From Bacillus sp. 522_BSPC (GTDB lineage Bacteria > Bacillota > Bacilli > Bacillales > Cytobacillaceae): DNA of 35,183 nt. Every line of letters starts with the position of its first letter. The stretch's first letter is position 1. The stretch spans positions 1 to 35,183 of the forward strand of contig NZ_JVDT01000018.1 of the NCBI RefSeq assembly GCF_001076885.1. The letters are read 5' to 3'. This document shows positions 23,952 to 32,656 of the stretch, piece by piece. A model generated the notes under the pieces. The model was not told the DNA's origin and did not search any database. It saw nothing but the letters and a program-made list of their open reading frames with translations. A program made the translations under genes and the position numbers.

Positions 23952-25049
23952 GTGAATGAAAAACCGGAGAATCGCAAAACGATAACGATAAAAATCAACG
24001 GAAAAGACCGTCCATTCCAAAAAAAGGATACAGATGAAACAATGGAACGGAATGAACCTACTGTTTTTCATAAGGACCAAAATAATAAAAAAAAGGAAGA
24101 TACTGTTTTTAGCGAAGAGTCTGCAGCTGGACAAGAAGCAGAGCTAGAAGAAAGCTTTGATTGGATTCTTCCTGTACCAGAGGAAATGCCAGCAAAAAAT
24201 AAAGAGAAAAGCATGTTTAGCTTTCAATCACCTTTGAGTAAAAAGGACAAGCCAACATCTTTTTCAAAGAGTGTTAAAAGTAAAGAAGGCAAAAAAAAGA
24301 GTTTGCCTAAGGAGATTGTAGCTTCTATTTTCTTTGCCGTCTTTTTTGCAGTCATATTAGGAACTAGCTTTGGGTTTATTTTATTAAACATGGTAAGTAG
24401 TGATCAGACTAGCACGACAAATGGGAATATAACTGCTTCAGCCAATATTTCTCAAAATAATGATGGACAAGCTTCTTCTGCTACGGAAAGTGCTACAAAA
24501 GCAGATATTAGCACATATGTCCTTCAAGCGAATGTTTTTTCTAATGAAGAGCGAGCAAAAAATGATCAAAAAAAATTAACAGAAGAAGGGACAGTTAGCC
24601 AAATTATTCCTTTAGAAGAAAAACAGTTCCTTCTGTTAGGGGTTACGAGTAATTTAGAAGATGCGAAAATCTGGCAAAAGGAAGTAGAAGGATCCTATGC
24701 AAAAGAGATGATTTTTAATGGGAAAGAAGTAAATAATGTCTCTAAGGAAGAGAAAGCTGTTATTGAAGGGTCGTCAGCTATTTATTATTCTGTTCTCCAA
24801 ATCGTAACAAGTGCTCAATTTGATAAAGCAATTTCTGAGGATGATAGAAGTAAGTTGGAGGAGGAGCTTGCGATAGTGGATGAGAAGAATGTCTCTGCTA
24901 TTACAAATGAAAAAATTCAAACCATGGCAACACACCTAGCGAAGGGTGGCGAGCTTGCAATGAATTTAACAACAAATAGTAGTCAAAAAGAAATAGAGGC
25001 AGTTCAACAGCAATTGTTAGATTACTTAGCCACATATGTCGCGTTATGA
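23952..25049 (+). CDS. spoIIB: Stage II sporulation protein B (SpoIIB), SPOR-domain protein
   Basis: Encodes about 365 residues. The start 'KTITIKINGKDRPF' resembles SpoIIB. A long charged cytoplasmic part precedes one membrane segment (about 126-148), a Ser/Thr/Asn linker and a SPOR domain (about 180-250; 'YVLQANVFSNEERAKNDQKKL...KQFLLLGVTSNLEDAKIW'), which binds denuded septal peptidoglycan. In B. subtilis SpoIIB helps localise the septal peptidoglycan-degrading SpoIIDMP machinery at the onset of engulfment. I start at GTG 23952, which has GGGGGTAGGA before it; the in-frame ATG at 23931 has no site. The position between comC/pilD and maf matches B. subtilis. Confidence 0.87.
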   Translation: MNEKPENRKTITIKINGKDRPFQKKDTDETMERNEPTVFHKDQNNKKKEDTVFSEESAAGQEAELEESFDWILPVPEEMPAKNKEKSMFSFQSPLSKKDKPTSFSKSVKSKEGKKKSLPKEIVASIFFAVFFAVILGTSFGFILLNMVSSDQTSTTNGNITASANISQNNDGQASSATESATKADISTYVLQANVFSNEERAKNDQKKLTEEGTVSQIIPLEEKQFLLLGVTSNLEDAKIWQKEVEGSYAKEMIFNGKEVNNVSKEEKAVIEGSSAIYYSVLQIVTSAQFDKAISEDDRSKLEEELAIVDEKNVSAITNEKIQTMATHLAKGGELAMNLTTNSSQKEIEAVQQQLLDYLATYVAL

Positions 25050-25072
25050 TTTTTTCAGTAGAATATTAGTAG

Positions 25073-25116
25073 GGAGCGAAAAACGTTATTAACGAAGCGC
25101 TCCTTTTTTGTTTTTT
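25073..25116 (+). terminator. Terminator after spoIIB
   Basis: GGAGCG (25073-25078) pairs with CGCTCC (25098-25103), with extra AACG/CGTT pairing in the loop, and two T-runs follow (TTTTTTGTTTTTT). Confidence 0.82.
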
Positions 25117-25350
25117 CAAGAGGAGAATGCTTATTAGATGTACTATCAATGGTAGAGAACAAAGTAATAGTATAGCAATTAAAACAGCATTTATTATATC
25201 AAAATAATTATGGGAATATTTCTACAAATTTCGGCATATTACATTTCATTTACTATTCGATAAAAAATTACGTTTCAAAATTGTGTATCCTGTCATTCTT
25301 TGATAGGATTAATTTGTATCTCTCAATTTGAAAAGTAGGTAGGTGTAATA
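25117..25350 (+). other. AT-rich gap before maf
   Basis: No gene is visible here. A weak promoter-like pair TTGTGT / TAGGAT with a 17 bp spacer lies at about 25280-25308, overlapping an ATCCT...AGGAT inverted repeat. The maf ribosome binding site TAGGTAGGTG is at about 25336-25345. The maf-radC-mre transcript probably begins in this gap. Confidence 0.3.
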
Positions 25351-25929
25351 ATGTTAAAGCAAACCCTCATATTGGCCTCTTCTTCTCCTCGACGAAAAGA
25401 GCTCCTTGAAGAACTCCAAATACCAATTGTTATATCCAGTAGTAACGTAGATGAAAGCTTTGATCCTACTCTTGCCCCAGAAGAAATTGTTATGTATTTA
25501 GCGAGAAAAAAAGTCGAAGCAGTTTATTCTAATGACAAAGAATCATTTATACTAGGTGCCGATACGGTAGTATGTCTAGATGGTGTCATATTAGGAAAGC
25601 CTCGTACAAGGGAAGAAGCATCTCAAATGCTGAGTCAGCTTTCAGGAAAAACGCATTCTGTATATACTGGTGTCGCTATTATGGCAAATGGAATATGCTC
25701 TACATTCTATGAAAAAACGGACGTGTTATTTTGGGAATTAATAGATGAAGAAATACACGATTACTTAGACACCGGGGAACCATTTGATAAAGCAGGTGCG
25801 TATGGAATTCAAGGAGTAGGCAGAATACTAGTGAAAGAAATTAAAGGAGATTATTTCACCGTAGTTGGTCTTCCGATTTCTCGAACAGTACGCGAATTAA
25901 AAGCAAAAGGCTTCAGTATGCCTCATTAA
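25351..25929 (+). CDS. maf: Maf nucleotide pyrophosphatase
   Basis: Encodes 192 residues of the Maf/HAM1-like family, which hydrolyses dTTP, UTP and modified nucleoside triphosphates to monophosphates. Motifs: 'LASSSPRRKELL' (9-20), 'GADTVVCLDG' (about 69-78), 'GKPRTREEASQML' and 'FDKAGAYGIQGVG'. In B. subtilis Maf overproduction blocks septum formation, and it lies in the same cell-shape cluster. TAGGTAGGTG precedes the ATG. Confidence 0.96.
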   Translation: MLKQTLILASSSPRRKELLEELQIPIVISSSNVDESFDPTLAPEEIVMYLARKKVEAVYSNDKESFILGADTVVCLDGVILGKPRTREEASQMLSQLSGKTHSVYTGVAIMANGICSTFYEKTDVLFWELIDEEIHDYLDTGEPFDKAGAYGIQGVGRILVKEIKGDYFTVVGLPISRTVRELKAKGFSMPH

Positions 25930-25990
25930 AATCAATGGTCCCTTATTCTATTCTTCCCAAAATCGACAGACAAGGGAGGAACAAATAAAA

Positions 25991-26674
25991 ATGGATTCTA
26001 TGTTAATAAGAGATTTTCCAGATGATGAACGACCGAGAGAACGTTTTATCAAACAGGGACCAGAGAGCTTGGCTAATCATGAATTAATCGCTTTATTGAT
26101 TCAAACAGGTTCCAAAAACGAATCTGTTCTAACATTAGCGAATAAGCTTTTAATCCATTTTGATGGACTTCGTTTACTGAAGGATGCAAGTCTTGATGAG
26201 TTAAAAGCGATAAAAGGGATTGGTACAGCAAAAGCTATACAACTGATGGCAGCGATCGAGTTAGGTAGACGTGTTTCCAATTTAGAATTCACAGATAGAT
26301 ATTGTATTCGTTCTCCAGAAGATGCTGCCAAATATATGATGAATGAAATGAGATTTTTAACGCAAGAACATTTCGTTTGTTTATATTTAAACACTAAAAA
26401 CCAAGTAATGCATAAGCAAGTTGTTTTTATTGGAAGTTTAAATGCGAGTATTGTCCATCCCCGGGAAGTATATAAGGAAGCATTTAGAAGATCTGCAGCA
26501 TCGATTATCTGTCTTCATAATCATCCCTCTGGTGATCCTTCGCCAAGCAGAGAAGATATTGAAGTTACAAAAAGGTTAGTCGAATGCGGGAAAATTATTG
26601 GAATTGATTTGCTAGATCATATCATAATTGGGGAAAATAAATTTATCAGCTTAAAAGAAAAAGGCTACGTATGA
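25991..26674 (+). CDS. radC: RadC family JAB domain protein
   Basis: Encodes 227 residues. A helix-hairpin-helix region (LKAIKGIGTAKAIQLMAAIELGRR, about 70-94) is followed by a JAMM-like metalloprotease fold with 'HNHPSGDPSPSRED' (176-189), the zinc signature, and an upstream Glu at 'VHPREVYKEA'. The cellular role of RadC is not settled; older links to recombination repair were not upheld. It lies between maf and mreB as in B. subtilis. GGGAGGAAC precedes the ATG. Confidence 0.95.
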   Translation: MDSMLIRDFPDDERPRERFIKQGPESLANHELIALLIQTGSKNESVLTLANKLLIHFDGLRLLKDASLDELKAIKGIGTAKAIQLMAAIELGRRVSNLEFTDRYCIRSPEDAAKYMMNEMRFLTQEHFVCLYLNTKNQVMHKQVVFIGSLNASIVHPREVYKEAFRRSAASIICLHNHPSGDPSPSREDIEVTKRLVECGKIIGIDLLDHIIIGENKFISLKEKGYV

Positions 26675-26843
26675 TGCTGTTCTTTTTTGAAGATATAAGC
26701 TATAATATATTTTATGATTTTTTGGCTATTTCTGTCTAATCATGACAAAATATAGATATGTAACAATTAGAAGATAATTACAAAGAGGAGAATATCTACC
26801 TACTTTATAATATTGCATTAGTTTCAGAAAGGGAGATACATTT

Positions 26844-27866
26844 ATGTTAGGTTTTGGAACAAGAGATCTTGGAATTGATTTAGGAACAGCGAACACGCTA
26901 GTTTATGTAAAAGGAAAAGGAATTGTAGTAAGAGAGCCTTCTGTAGTTGCACTACAAACAGATACAAAGAGTATTGTAGCAGTTGGTAACGATGCGAAGA
27001 ATATGATCGGTAGAACGCCAGGGAATGTTGTTGCATTACGTCCTATGAAAGATGGGGTAATTGCTGATTATGAAACAACTGCAACAATGATGAAATATTA
27101 TATTAAGCAAGCGATTAAAAATAAGGGCTATTTCTCAGGCAAACCTTATGTAATGGTTTGTGTACCCTCAGGAATTACAGCCGTTGAAGAGAGAGCTGTA
27201 ATCGATGCAACACGTCAAGCGGGAGCAAGAGATGCTTATACAATTGAAGAGCCATTTGCTGCTGCAATTGGGGCGAATCTTCCAGTATGGGAGCCAACAG
27301 GAAGCATGGTAGTGGATATCGGTGGTGGTACAACAGAAGTAGCCATTATTTCTCTTGGTGGTATTGTTACTAGCCAATCGATTCGAATTGCTGGTGATGA
27401 AATGGATGATGCGATCGTTAATTATATTCGTAAAACGTATAACTTAATGATTGGGGAAAGAACTTCTGAAAGCATTAAAATGGAAATTGGAAGTGCTGGA
27501 AATCCGGACCAAATTGAAAACATGGATATTCGTGGTAGAGATTTATTAACAGGACTACCAAAAACAATCAAAATTACTGCAGATGAAATTGCTAAAGCAT
27601 TAAAAGATACAGTCACTGCGATTGTAGATGCAGTGAAAGTAACATTAGAAAAAACACCGCCAGAATTAGCAGCAGATATCATGGATCGCGGAATTGTTTT
27701 AACAGGTGGTGGAGCATTGCTTCGAAATCTTGATAAAATTATCAGTGAAGAAACGAGTATGCCTGTTGTCATAGCAGAAGATCCATTGGATTGTGTTGCC
27801 ATCGGAACTGGTAAAGCTTTAGACCATATTCATTTATTCAAAAATAAAGCAAAAGATTCACGATAA
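26844..27866 (+). CDS. mreB: Rod-shape determining protein MreB
   Basis: Encodes 340 residues of the bacterial actin that directs lateral cell wall synthesis. '[30 protein letters not shown]' is the phosphate-1 loop, '[21 protein letters not shown]' the phosphate-2 loop, and '[17 protein letters not shown]' the adenosine loop. AGAAAGGGAGAT precedes the ATG. First gene of mreBCD, 21 bp before mreC. Confidence 0.98.
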   Translation: MLGFGTRDLGIDLGTANTLVYVKGKGIVVREPSVVALQTDTKSIVAVGNDAKNMIGRTPGNVVALRPMKDGVIADYETTATMMKYYIKQAIKNKGYFSGKPYVMVCVPSGITAVEERAVIDATRQAGARDAYTIEEPFAAAIGANLPVWEPTGSMVVDIGGGTTEVAIISLGGIVTSQSIRIAGDEMDDAIVNYIRKTYNLMIGERTSESIKMEIGSAGNPDQIENMDIRGRDLLTGLPKTIKITADEIAKALKDTVTAIVDAVKVTLEKTPPELAADIMDRGIVLTGGGALLRNLDKIISEETSMPVVIAEDPLDCVAIGTGKALDHIHLFKNKAKDSR

Positions 27867-27887
27867 TTTTACTCGAGGTGTATAAGC

Positions 27888-28775
27888 ATGCCACAGTTTT
27901 TTATGAATAAACGCCTGATTATTTTGCTTGTTAGCATCATTATTCTCGTGGCATTAATAGGGTTTTCTTTGAGTGACCGAAATAAATTAACCTGGCCGGA
28001 GCAATTTGTAAAAGATACAACCGGCTGGGTTCAAACCCTTGTTTCCAGACCTGCCCATTTTGTGGTGGGTTTTGTTGATAATGTCAAAGCATTAAAGGAT
28101 ACATACGAAGAGAATAAGGAATTAAAGGCGAAGCTAGAGGAAAATGCTCAGCTTAAATACCAGGTTCAAGGTCTCAAAAAAGATGTCCAAGCATTGCAAG
28201 AAACATTAGAAGAAAAAGAATCATTAAGCGATTATACCCTAATGAAAGCAACGGTAATTCGCAGAAATCCATCGCAATGGACGGAGCTAGTTACCATTAA
28301 TCGTGGGGAAAATGATGGCGTAGAGAAAAATATGGCTGTTATTACTTCTGCTGGATTAATAGGGAAAATAAAATCAGTCGCTCCAAATACTGCTACTGTG
28401 CAACTATTGAGCTCTGAAGATCCGGCTAATCGAATCTCAGCTTTTATTCAGCCAAAAGATGAAGAAGAGAATAAAGATAAAACAGATGTTTTTGGCATTA
28501 TTGCTGATTATGATAAAGAGACGAAGCAATTGATTATGACATGGGAAGAAGTCCCGAACGGATTAAAAGTGGAAAAAGGACAGCTTGTTACGACATCAGG
28601 AATGGGTGGAGTCTTTCCGAAAGACTTAGCAATTGGAACAGTAGAAAAAGTAGAGCCTGATGAAAATGGTCTGCAGAAAAAAGTGTTCATTAAACCAGCA
28701 GCGGATTTCTATGATATTGAGCATGTAATGGTAGTAGATAGGGAAGCTTTATCCCCTGAAGAGGATGAACAATGA
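27888..28775 (+). CDS. mreC: Rod-shape determining protein MreC
   Basis: Encodes 295 residues. One membrane segment (about 8-28), a coiled coil (about 60-112; ELKAKLEENAQLKYQVQGLK), then the extracytoplasmic beta domain with 'ATVIRRNPSQWTELVTINRGENDGVEKNMAVITSAGLIGKI' and 'LVTTSGMGGVFPKDLAIGTVEKV'. It links MreB filaments to the elongasome. A Lys/Glu-rich insert (about 189-202) is present. It overlaps mreD by four bases. Confidence 0.96.
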   Translation: MPQFFMNKRLIILLVSIIILVALIGFSLSDRNKLTWPEQFVKDTTGWVQTLVSRPAHFVVGFVDNVKALKDTYEENKELKAKLEENAQLKYQVQGLKKDVQALQETLEEKESLSDYTLMKATVIRRNPSQWTELVTINRGENDGVEKNMAVITSAGLIGKIKSVAPNTATVQLLSSEDPANRISAFIQPKDEEENKDKTDVFGIIADYDKETKQLIMTWEEVPNGLKVEKGQLVTTSGMGGVFPKDLAIGTVEKVEPDENGLQKKVFIKPAADFYDIEHVMVVDREALSPEEDEQ

Positions 28776-29287
28776 GAAAAGTTTTAATTGGTTGCTTAAT
28801 CTCATTTATGTTTATATTAGAGAGTGTTTTTCTGGAATTATTACCGACAGACCTTTTTGGAGGGAATTTGATATTCGTTCCGTATTTTCTCCTCATTACC
28901 ATTCTATTCTTTTCTGTTTATGGAAATAGAAATGTTGGTGTGATCTATGGTTTTGTTTTTGGATTACTTTTTGATATTGTTTATACAGAAATTTTAGGTA
29001 TCTATTTTTTTGCTTTCCCTTTTATCATCTATATTTTTAATAAATTGATGAAAATTTTTCATAGCAATATTGTGGTTGTTTCTGTGATGTGCTTGCTTGC
29101 TGTCTCGGCGCTAGAAATAATTGTTTATCAAGTGATAAAAGTTATAAATCTTACAACAATAGATTTTGCGAACTTCCTTCATTTAAGACTTTTTCCCTCT
29201 CTTGGGCTGAATCTTATTTTTATCGTAATTGTCGCATATCCATATAAACGTTTATTCGAGAAGTATGCAGCAGAGCTAAAAGAATGA
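28772..29287 (+). CDS. mreD: Rod-shape determining protein MreD
   Basis: Encodes 171 residues, mostly hydrophobic, with about five or six membrane segments and the MreD pattern 'FGLLFDIVYTEILGIYFFAFPFIIYIFNKL'. It works with MreC and RodA in cell elongation. ATGA overlap with mreC indicates coupling. A 746 bp gap follows instead of the short gap seen before minC in B. subtilis. Confidence 0.93.
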   Translation: MRKVLIGCLISFMFILESVFLELLPTDLFGGNLIFVPYFLLITILFFSVYGNRNVGVIYGFVFGLLFDIVYTEILGIYFFAFPFIIYIFNKLMKIFHSNIVVVSVMCLLAVSALEIIVYQVIKVINLTTIDFANFLHLRLFPSLGLNLIFIVIVAYPYKRLFEKYAAELKE

Positions 29288-29301
29288 TATAGTTAGAAGT
29301 G

Positions 29302-29349
29302 AAATAAATTTCAGGTTGGACATTTCGTGTCTCGATCTGAAATTTATTT
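29302..29349 (+). terminator. Long hairpin after mreD
   Basis: A perfect 13-bp inverted repeat AAATAAATTTCAG (29302-29314) and CTGAAATTTATTT (29337-29349) encloses a second GACA/TGTC stem (about 29320-29331). The 3' arm is T-rich and could double as a termination signal, though no long T-run follows. It may end mreBCD transcripts or be a stable structured RNA element. Confidence 0.6.
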
Positions 29350-29789
29350 GATTGAAGAACTGTCTTCCACTTTAAGGTTAAAAAAGAGTTTAGCTTATCT
29401 TTAGTCTATTCGGTGTCTAGCACAAGCAGACAACCCTGTAAGTCTTCCTTTTTTAGGATTGCACGTCAACAAATGCTACCAGTCTTTCCTGTTTCTTCAT
29501 CATATTTGAGAAAAGGCGCTTACATATTACTAATTTTTGAGAAATATATTTTGCTTGAAAAGGAATTTTAAAAACGTTTGTCGAATGATATTAAATAGGA
29601 ATTAGAAACCATTGAATAGAGCTCTAAAGTCCTTAAGAATTAATGTTATGTATGGATTTGGATAAGACGCTTGTTAAAAGGGCAAGAAGTAAGGGGAAAA
29701 TATTTTGTATGTTAAAACGCATTTATGAAAAGAGTAAATGCTCTAGCTAAAGTGTCAACCATCTATCAAATGAAAAGGTGAGCTTGAAT
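29350..29789 (+). other. Long intergenic stretch in the mre-min cluster
   Basis: No long gene is visible. The stretch 29409-29524 resembles a decayed copy of a Bacillus intergenic repeat that I recall as starting 'GTGTCTAGCTCCAGCGCC' and carrying 'GTCTTTCCTGT' and 'GGCGCTT'; here 'CGGTGTCTAGCACAAGC', 'GTCTTTCCTGT' and 'AAGGCGCTTAC' are found in that order. The rest is AT-rich without clear structure. Confidence 0.35.
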
Positions 29790-29840
29790 ATGTGTGCACC
29801 ATATTTATTCAGGTTTGATAACACTACATTATTTGATTAG
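29790..29840 (+). CDS. Candidate 16-residue small protein upstream of minC
   Basis: ATG at 29790 opens a 16-codon frame (MCAPYLFRFDNTTLFD) ending in TAG. AAAAGGTGA (29773-29781) lies 8 bp before it, a good match to the 16S rRNA end. The composition looks protein-like but the length is too short to exclude chance. It could be a leader peptide or a small regulatory protein. A second short frame (ATG 29842) follows directly. No known function can be assigned. Confidence 0.3.
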   Translation: MCAPYLFRFDNTTLFD

Positions 29841-30033
29841 GATGATTGCGCTTTTTTATGCAAAGTGAGATTTATAAGTATTACGATATCGAGCATTTGC
29901 GTCCATTTGCCTAATGTGGTTAAAACTATATCCTGTTTGTACAATAGCATAAACAGAAGTATTTTATGTATTTTAGTGGTTACGGGATGAAAGGAGACGC
30001 TTACGCTTTTCTTACAGAGGTGAACAACTTGAT

Positions 30034-30711
30034 ATGAAAAAAAGGCAGCTAGTAACAATTAAAGGAACGAAGAATGGACTGGGCCTACATCTGAATGATA
30101 ATTGTTCATATGAAGAGTTATTAAGAGAACTCCAGTTTAAATTAAATGAAAGCTCGAGTCTGCATAATGAAAAACGAGATATAAAAGTGACAGTAGAGCT
30201 TGGAAATAGATATGTAACAGATGAACAAAAAGAAGAAATTGTTCATTTAATTCAGGAAAAACAAAATCTATCCGTTCAATCTATTAATAGTAATTTAGTT
30301 ACAAAGAAAGAAGCGGAAACTTGGCTAAGACAAAATGAAGTGAAATCGATTACCAGTATTGTGCGGTCAGGTCAAATTCTAGAAGTTCCTGGTGATTTAT
30401 TGCTAATCGGAGATGTAAATCCAGGTGGGAAAGTTATTGCTGGGGGCAATATCTATATCATGGGCCAGTTAAAAGGAATAGCTCATGCTGGATATAATGG
30501 AAATGATGATGCGGTCATCGCTGCTTCTATTATGAAACCGACGCAAATTCGCATTAGCCATTTTATCGAGAGAGAGGTAAAGGATGCCTCTTCTGAAAAT
30601 ACGAGAGAAATGGAATGTGCATATGTGAATAATAGTGTAATTAAGATAGATAGATTACAAGTATTACCACATTTAAGACCAAATTTGGTGAAATTGGAAG
30701 GAGGATATTAA
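30034..30711 (+). CDS. minC: Septum site-determining protein MinC
   Basis: Encodes 225 residues, the FtsZ polymerisation inhibitor of the Min system. The N-terminal domain (about 1-100) opens 'QLVTIKGTKNGLGLHLND'; the C-terminal beta-helix (about 115-215) has 'GDVNPGGKVIAGGNIYIMGQLKGIAHAG' and 'IAASIMKPTQIRIS', the dimer and MinD-binding part. AGAGGTGA lies 10-11 bp before the ATG. It follows a 746 bp gap, so it may have its own promoter there, though I could not identify one. Confidence 0.96.
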   Translation: MKKRQLVTIKGTKNGLGLHLNDNCSYEELLRELQFKLNESSSLHNEKRDIKVTVELGNRYVTDEQKEEIVHLIQEKQNLSVQSINSNLVTKKEAETWLRQNEVKSITSIVRSGQILEVPGDLLLIGDVNPGGKVIAGGNIYIMGQLKGIAHAGYNGNDDAVIAASIMKPTQIRISHFIEREVKDASSENTREMECAYVNNSVIKIDRLQVLPHLRPNLVKLEGGY

Positions 30712-30712
30712 G

Positions 30713-31516
30713 ATGGGAGAGGCAATTGTTATAACATCAGGTAAAGGTGGAGTTGGAAAGACGACTACTTCTGCAAACATTGGAACAGCACTTGCATTAC
30801 AAGGAAAAAAAGTCTGTTTAGTAGATACAGATATTGGCTTACGAAATCTTGATGTCGTAATGGGATTAGAAAATCGAATCATTTATGATTTAGTAGATGT
30901 GGTAGAAGAAAGATGTAAAATTCATCAAGCACTTGTTAAAGATAAAAGATTTGATGATTTGTTATATTTATTACCTGCTGCACAAACGAGTGATAAAACA
31001 GCTGTTCGACCAAATCAAATGAGAGAGTTAGTTCTTCGCCTAAAGCAGGATTATGATTATGTCATCATTGATTGCCCTGCAGGAATTGAACAAGGATATC
31101 AAAATGCAGTGGCTGGTGCGGATAAAGCTATCGTGGTTACTACTCCTGAAGTATCCTCTGTACGAGATGCAGATAGGGTAATTGGATTACTAGAAAAAGA
31201 AGAACAAATGGAACCACCAATGCTTGTTATTAATAGAATTAGAAATCATATGGTGAAAAATGGGGACATGCTAGATATTGATGAAGTAACAAGCCATCTG
31301 TCCATTGATCTATTAGGTATTGTTGCAGATGACGATGCTGTCATCAGAGCTTCTAACAATGGGGAGCCAATCGCTTTAAATCCAAATAGTAAATCTGCCA
31401 TTGCTTATCGCAATATTGCTAGAAGAATTTTAGGAGAAACGGTTCCCTTGCAACACTTGGAAGAAGAATCAAAAGGTGTCTTTGCAAAGATTAAGACATT
31501 CTTTGGTGCTAGATAG
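30713..31516 (+). CDS. minD: Septum site-determining ATPase MinD
   Basis: Encodes 267 residues of the ParA/MinD family. Deviant Walker A 'SGKGGVGKTTTSANIG' (9-24), 'LVDTDIGLRNLDVVMGLENRI' and 'YVIIDCPAGIEQG' (Walker B). The last 12 residues (GVFAKIKTFFGAR) form the amphipathic membrane-targeting helix. It brings MinC to the membrane near cell poles. GGAAGGAGGATAT at the end of minC is its ribosome binding site; only one base separates the two genes. Confidence 0.98.
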   Translation: MGEAIVITSGKGGVGKTTTSANIGTALALQGKKVCLVDTDIGLRNLDVVMGLENRIIYDLVDVVEERCKIHQALVKDKRFDDLLYLLPAAQTSDKTAVRPNQMRELVLRLKQDYDYVIIDCPAGIEQGYQNAVAGADKAIVVTTPEVSSVRDADRVIGLLEKEEQMEPPMLVINRIRNHMVKNGDMLDIDEVTSHLSIDLLGIVADDDAVIRASNNGEPIALNPNSKSAIAYRNIARRILGETVPLQHLEEESKGVFAKIKTFFGAR

Positions 31517-31681
31517 GAAAGCTACTAGGTTAGTCGATTTTTTGCTGGCATACGTACATAAAATAGGACGTATTAGAAGTAAGCAAAGATTACGGAGAAT
31601 AAAGCTCTTATCTATTTTAATTGGATAATGAAGGAAGATTTAATCTTATAGCCCTTAGACTATATGCTCTGTTTTTAAATT
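31517..31681 (+). other. Non-coding stretch after minD
   Basis: No gene is visible. It contains ATACGT/ACGTAT arms (about 31550-31574) and is otherwise AT-rich before the terminator at 31682. Confidence 0.4.
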
Positions 31682-31745
31682 AGCCCTGTAAAGCCGTAGA
31701 TATTGGTTCGGAAGAATCATTCTACAGCTTTACAGGGCTTTTTGT
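31682..31745 (+). terminator. Strong terminator after minD
   Basis: AGCCCTGTAAAGC (31682-31694) pairs perfectly with GCTTTACAGGGCT (31727-31739), extended by GTAGA/TCTAC (31696-31700 with 31721-31725), and is followed by TTTTTTG. It isolates the min genes from the sporulation genes after it. Confidence 0.93.
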
Positions 31746-31818
31746 ACCCTTCCTATTTACTTTAAGATTAGGAGGATTAGTTCCTTATCTTTTCGTAATG
31801 CATACACCCTGATTAAAG

Positions 31819-31847
31819 GCATACTTTGTTTCATCGTTACATAAATA
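31819..31847 (+). promoter_or_regulatory. Candidate sigma-E promoter of spoIVFAB
   Basis: GCATACT (31819-31825) matches the sigma-E -35 KMATATT at 6 of 7 positions; 14 bp later CATAAATA (31840-31847) matches the -10 CATACAMT at 5 of 8. The operon is sigma-E controlled in B. subtilis and this site is about 40 bp before the start codon. Confidence 0.42.
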
Positions 31848-31885
31848 TAGGATTAAAAGGACAAGTATGTAGGGGAGAGGAGTAA

Positions 31886-32656
31886 ATGGGGTCAAGAAAC
31901 GATGATGTTAGAAAAAAAATTGAAAAAAGAAGAAAAGAACGGGCGAGGATAGAAAAAAATATCGATAGTCGAGTGTTATGGTCAGATGAAGAGGAGAGCC
32001 AAGACTACCTTTTTACAAGTAAAGAGGAAAATTATCCAACAAAGATACATCCATTATTTCGGAAAGATTTATTCATGTTAAAAATCCTAGGAGCAGCCGT
32101 TCTTTTTCTTGCTGTTGCAATCATTGTAGATCATCCATCTGCAAAACTTGCGAAAGTAGAGAATTCGCTTAAACAGGTGATGTCGCAGGAATTTAACTTT
32201 ATGGTTGTAACAGATTGGTATGAAGATAAATTTGGAAAACCATTAGCATTTCTACCAGAGCAAAAAGAACAGGTACAAGATACAGAGCAATTACAGCAAT
32301 ATGCATTATCTGCATCTGGTAAAGTATTAGAGGAATTTGAGCAAAATGGACAAAGAATCGCAATAGAAACAGGAACAGATACAACGGTGCAATCTTTTAA
32401 TGAAGGACAAATAACCTTTATAGGAGAGAAAGAAGGGTTTGGGAAAACAGTTGTCATTAAGCATAGTGACCAAAGTGAATCATGGTATGGAAACTTAGAA
32501 GAAGTGGATGTAAAGTTATACGAAAATATTAACAAAGGAACAAAAGTAGGAAGTGCCTCAAGGTATGAAGGAGATGAAGCACTAGGTTTATTCTTTTTTG
32601 CAATAAAGAAAAATGATGATTTTATCGATCCTTTACAGGTGATCGAAATTGAATAG
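31886..32656 (+). CDS. spoIVFA: Stage IV sporulation protein FA (SpoIVFA)
   Basis: Encodes 256 residues. A charged cytoplasmic N-terminus, one membrane segment (about 67-85) and a C-terminal LytM/M23-like fold ('GFGKTVVIKHSDQSESWYGNLEEVDVKLYENINKG') whose metal-binding HxH is not intact, so it is not a working peptidase. In B. subtilis SpoIVFA holds SpoIVFB and BofA in a complex in the outer forespore membrane and keeps the protease silent until SpoIVB cleaves it. GGGGAGAGGAG precedes the ATG. The end overlaps spoIVFB by 8 bp. Confidence 0.92.
   Translation: MGSRNDDVRKKIEKRRKERARIEKNIDSRVLWSDEEESQDYLFTSKEENYPTKIHPLFRKDLFMLKILGAAVLFLAVAIIVDHPSAKLAKVENSLKQVMSQEFNFMVVTDWYEDKFGKPLAFLPEQKEQVQDTEQLQQYALSASGKVLEEFEQNGQRIAIETGTDTTVQSFNEGQITFIGEKEGFGKTVVIKHSDQSESWYGNLEEVDVKLYENINKGTKVGSASRYEGDEALGLFFFAIKKNDDFIDPLQVIEIE

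Noticed and set aside
27422-27802. 126-codon minus-strand frame inside mreB
   Set aside because: Complement of a highly conserved gene with Ser/Ile-rich low-complexity translation, typical of antisense shadow frames.
29837-30058. 73-codon minus-strand frame overlapping the start of minC
   Set aside because: Overlaps the minC start and has no good ribosome binding site or family resemblance.
31801-31808. CATACACC as sigma-E -10 for spoIVFA
   Set aside because: Good -10 match but no -35 at 14 bp; the pair at 31819/31840 fits better.
32131-32535. 134-codon minus-strand, Cys/Ser-rich frame inside spoIVFA
   Set aside because: Antisense shadow with no start signal; spoIVFA accounts for the region.
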